This document shows positions 22,716 to 23,963 of a stretch of 23,963 nt of DNA, one piece after another. The position numbers and the translations under genes are program-made. Source of the stretch: Eubacterium sp. (GTDB taxonomy: Bacteria; Bacillota; Clostridia; Oscillospirales; Acutalibacteraceae); contig JAFYGD010000158.1 in the NCBI GenBank assembly GCA_017543415.1, forward strand, positions 1-23,963, written 5' to 3'. Position 1 is the first letter of the stretch, and the number at the start of each line of letters is the position of its first letter. A model generated the notes under the pieces. That model was given only the letters and a program-made list of their open reading frames with translations, did not search any database and was not told the DNA's origin.

Positions 22716-23774
22716 ATGAAAAAGTATGCAATAGCAACTGTAACCAGCATGGGACTGAGGATTACCCCGCAGGACCGTATGGCTGTTCAGAACAGTAATT
22801 TGTTTTATCTTCAGGCAACATCCGCCGAAAGTAACGTGCTCAACGTTTCCTCTTCGCTCGGCAAAGAATGCCTTGTTATGACGAAGTTCGTCGAGGGCTC
22901 GCCGATGGCTGACTTTATCAAGCGTCAGCTGCGTGCGCGCAATATCCGTTTTGAAGGAAAGGACGTGCCGCAGGGCGGTCCCTGGGGCTACCGCCACCAG
23001 TTCAATATTGCCGATTCGGGCTTCGGTCTGCGTGCTCCGAGAGTATGGAACGACCGTGCCGGAGAGGTAGGCAGAACTCTTTCCGCCGGGGATTTTGACC
23101 TTGAACGCATTTTCGGTGAGGAAGGCGTAAGCATCCTTCACCTTTCGGGACTTATTGCAGCAATGAGCGAGGAAACGACAAAATGCTGCCTTGAGGTTGC
23201 AAAGGCCGCCAAGAAATACGGCACCCTTGTAAGCTTTGACCTCAACTACCGCGCAACCTTCTGGAAGGGCCGCGAGGAGGAGCTGAGCAAAGCCTTCCAC
23301 GAAATAGCATCCGTTGCCGATATTCTTGTAGGCAATGAAGAGGACTTTCAGCTCTGCCTCGGTTTCAAGGGACCCGAAGCGGGCGGTAAGGAGCTTGCGT
23401 CAAAAATCGAACGCTTTAAGGTTATGATTGAGCAGGTAAGGGAAAAATACCCGCAGGCAAGAGCGTATGCAACCACCCTGCGCCAGGTTGTTTCCGCAAA
23501 CGAGCATCTCTGGGGCGCAATCCTCTGGGCTGACGGAGACTGGTACGTTGAGGAACCGAGACCTATTCAGGTTATGGACCGTATCGGCGGCGGCGACGGC
23601 TTTTCGGGCGGCCTGCTTTACGGCGTTCTTAACGGCTGGACTCCCGATAAATGGCTTCAGTTCGGCTGGGCGAGCGGAGTGCTTGCCGCAAGCAGCTTGA
23701 ACGACTATGCGGAGCCTGCAGATGAAAAGCAGGTATGGGATATTTACAAGGGCAACGCCCGCGTACAGAGATAA
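22716..23774 (+). CDS. PfkB-family sugar kinase, possibly 2-keto-3-deoxygluconate kinase, 352 aa
   Basis: The ATG at 22716 has AAAGGAG 8 nt upstream; the in-frame GTG at 22707 lies on that ribosome site. The protein is a ribokinase/PfkB-type enzyme: an N-terminal part with SAESNVLNVSSSLGKEC, a middle block SFDLNYRATFWKGREE, LVGNEEDF and the C-terminal signature DRIGGGDGFSGGLLYG, in which Asp294 should be the catalytic base. SFDLNYR and the GNEEDF segment resemble 2-keto-3-deoxygluconate kinases, but fructokinase and ribokinase relatives share them, so the sugar is not certain. The gene is followed after 13 nt by gnd. Together they suggest use of gluconate, uronic acids or a link into the pentose phosphate pathway. 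Confidence 0.9.
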   Translation: MKKYAIATVTSMGLRITPQDRMAVQNSNLFYLQATSAESNVLNVSSSLGKECLVMTKFVEGSPMADFIKRQLRARNIRFEGKDVPQGGPWGYRHQFNIADSGFGLRAPRVWNDRAGEVGRTLSAGDFDLERIFGEEGVSILHLSGLIAAMSEETTKCCLEVAKAAKKYGTLVSFDLNYRATFWKGREEELSKAFHEIASVADILVGNEEDFQLCLGFKGPEAGGKELASKIERFKVMIEQVREKYPQARAYATTLRQVVSANEHLWGAILWADGDWYVEEPRPIQVMDRIGGGDGFSGGLLYGVLNGWTPDKWLQFGWASGVLAASSLNDYAEPADEKQVWDIYKGNARVQR

Positions 23775-23787
23775 AGGAGATATTACT

Positions 23788-23963
23788 ATGAAAAAAGCAG
23801 ATATCGGCCTGATTGGCCTCGCCGTGATGGGCGAAAACCTCGTGATGAATATGGAAAGCAAGGGCTTCACCGTGGCGGTGTTCAACCGCACCGTTTCCAA
23901 GGTGGACGCCTTTGTGGGCGGCAGGGCCGCGGGAAAGAACATCATCGGCTGCCACAGCCTGCA
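23788..23963 (+). CDS. gnd: 6-phosphogluconate dehydrogenase, N-terminal part (runs off the window's right edge)
   Basis: Fifty-eight codons are present from the ATG at 23788, which has AAAGGAG about 9 nt upstream. The start MKKADIGLIGLAVMGENLVM with GLAVMG and the following VFNRT is the NADP-binding Rossmann opening of 6-phosphogluconate dehydrogenase, which oxidises 6-phosphogluconate to ribulose 5-phosphate and CO2 in the cytoplasm. Six of the seven valine codons here are GTG and no leucine codon is CTT, unlike the neighbouring genes, where GTT and CTT are common. The rest of the gene lies outside the window. Confidence 0.93.
   Translation, partial: MKKADIGLIGLAVMGENLVMNMESKGFTVAVFNRTVSKVDAFVGGRAAGKNIIGCHSL

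Overview
The window looks like a chromosomal stretch from a gut-type Clostridia (Bacillota) bacterium, probably near the Oscillospiraceae/Ruminococcaceae. The basis is consensus sigma-A type promoters, strong AAAGGAG-type ribosome binding sites, a large secreted protein with the tandem beta-repeats and lysine-rich tail common in that group, and a MelB-type transporter next to glycoside hydrolases. I see no rRNA, tRNA, CRISPR array, transposase or phage gene. Lineage is inferred from style and is not proven.

Layout. 1-395 is the 5' part of an unrecognised minus-strand gene. 396-859 is non-coding and packed with short hairpins in two opposing arrays. 860-9682 is a glycan-use region: a GH57/GH38-like glycosidase (-), a divergent GH31 glycosidase (+), and a minus-strand GH2 gene followed after 9 nt by a GPH-family sugar:cation symporter. 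An in-frame TAG separates that symporter from a 241-codon hydrophilic C-terminal extension, which is the clearest anomaly in the window. 9985-12925 holds minus-strand housekeeping and unknown genes: a condensation/acyltransferase-like protein with a possible 19-aa ORF behind it, an alpha/beta hydrolase-msrA pair, and a very acidic 66-aa protein.

13064-18781 (+) encodes a 1905-aa secreted surface protein, followed by a six-helix membrane protein of unknown role and a 42-aa acidic protein with its own promoter and terminator. 19846-22617 is a two-gene redox operon: an old-yellow-enzyme/2,4-dienoyl-CoA-reductase-like flavoprotein and a ferredoxin-nitroreductase fusion. 22716 to the end holds a PfkB sugar kinase (possibly a 2-keto-3-deoxygluconate kinase) followed by the start of 6-phosphogluconate dehydrogenase, which points to sugar-acid or pentose-phosphate metabolism.

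How it fits together: the GH57/38-like, GH31 and GH2 enzymes plus the GPH symporter would take glycosides apart and import the products, and the kinase/Gnd pair at the other end may handle sugar acids further down. Most units have a recognisable promoter, and several promoters carry inverted repeats that could be operators. No regulator gene lies in the window.
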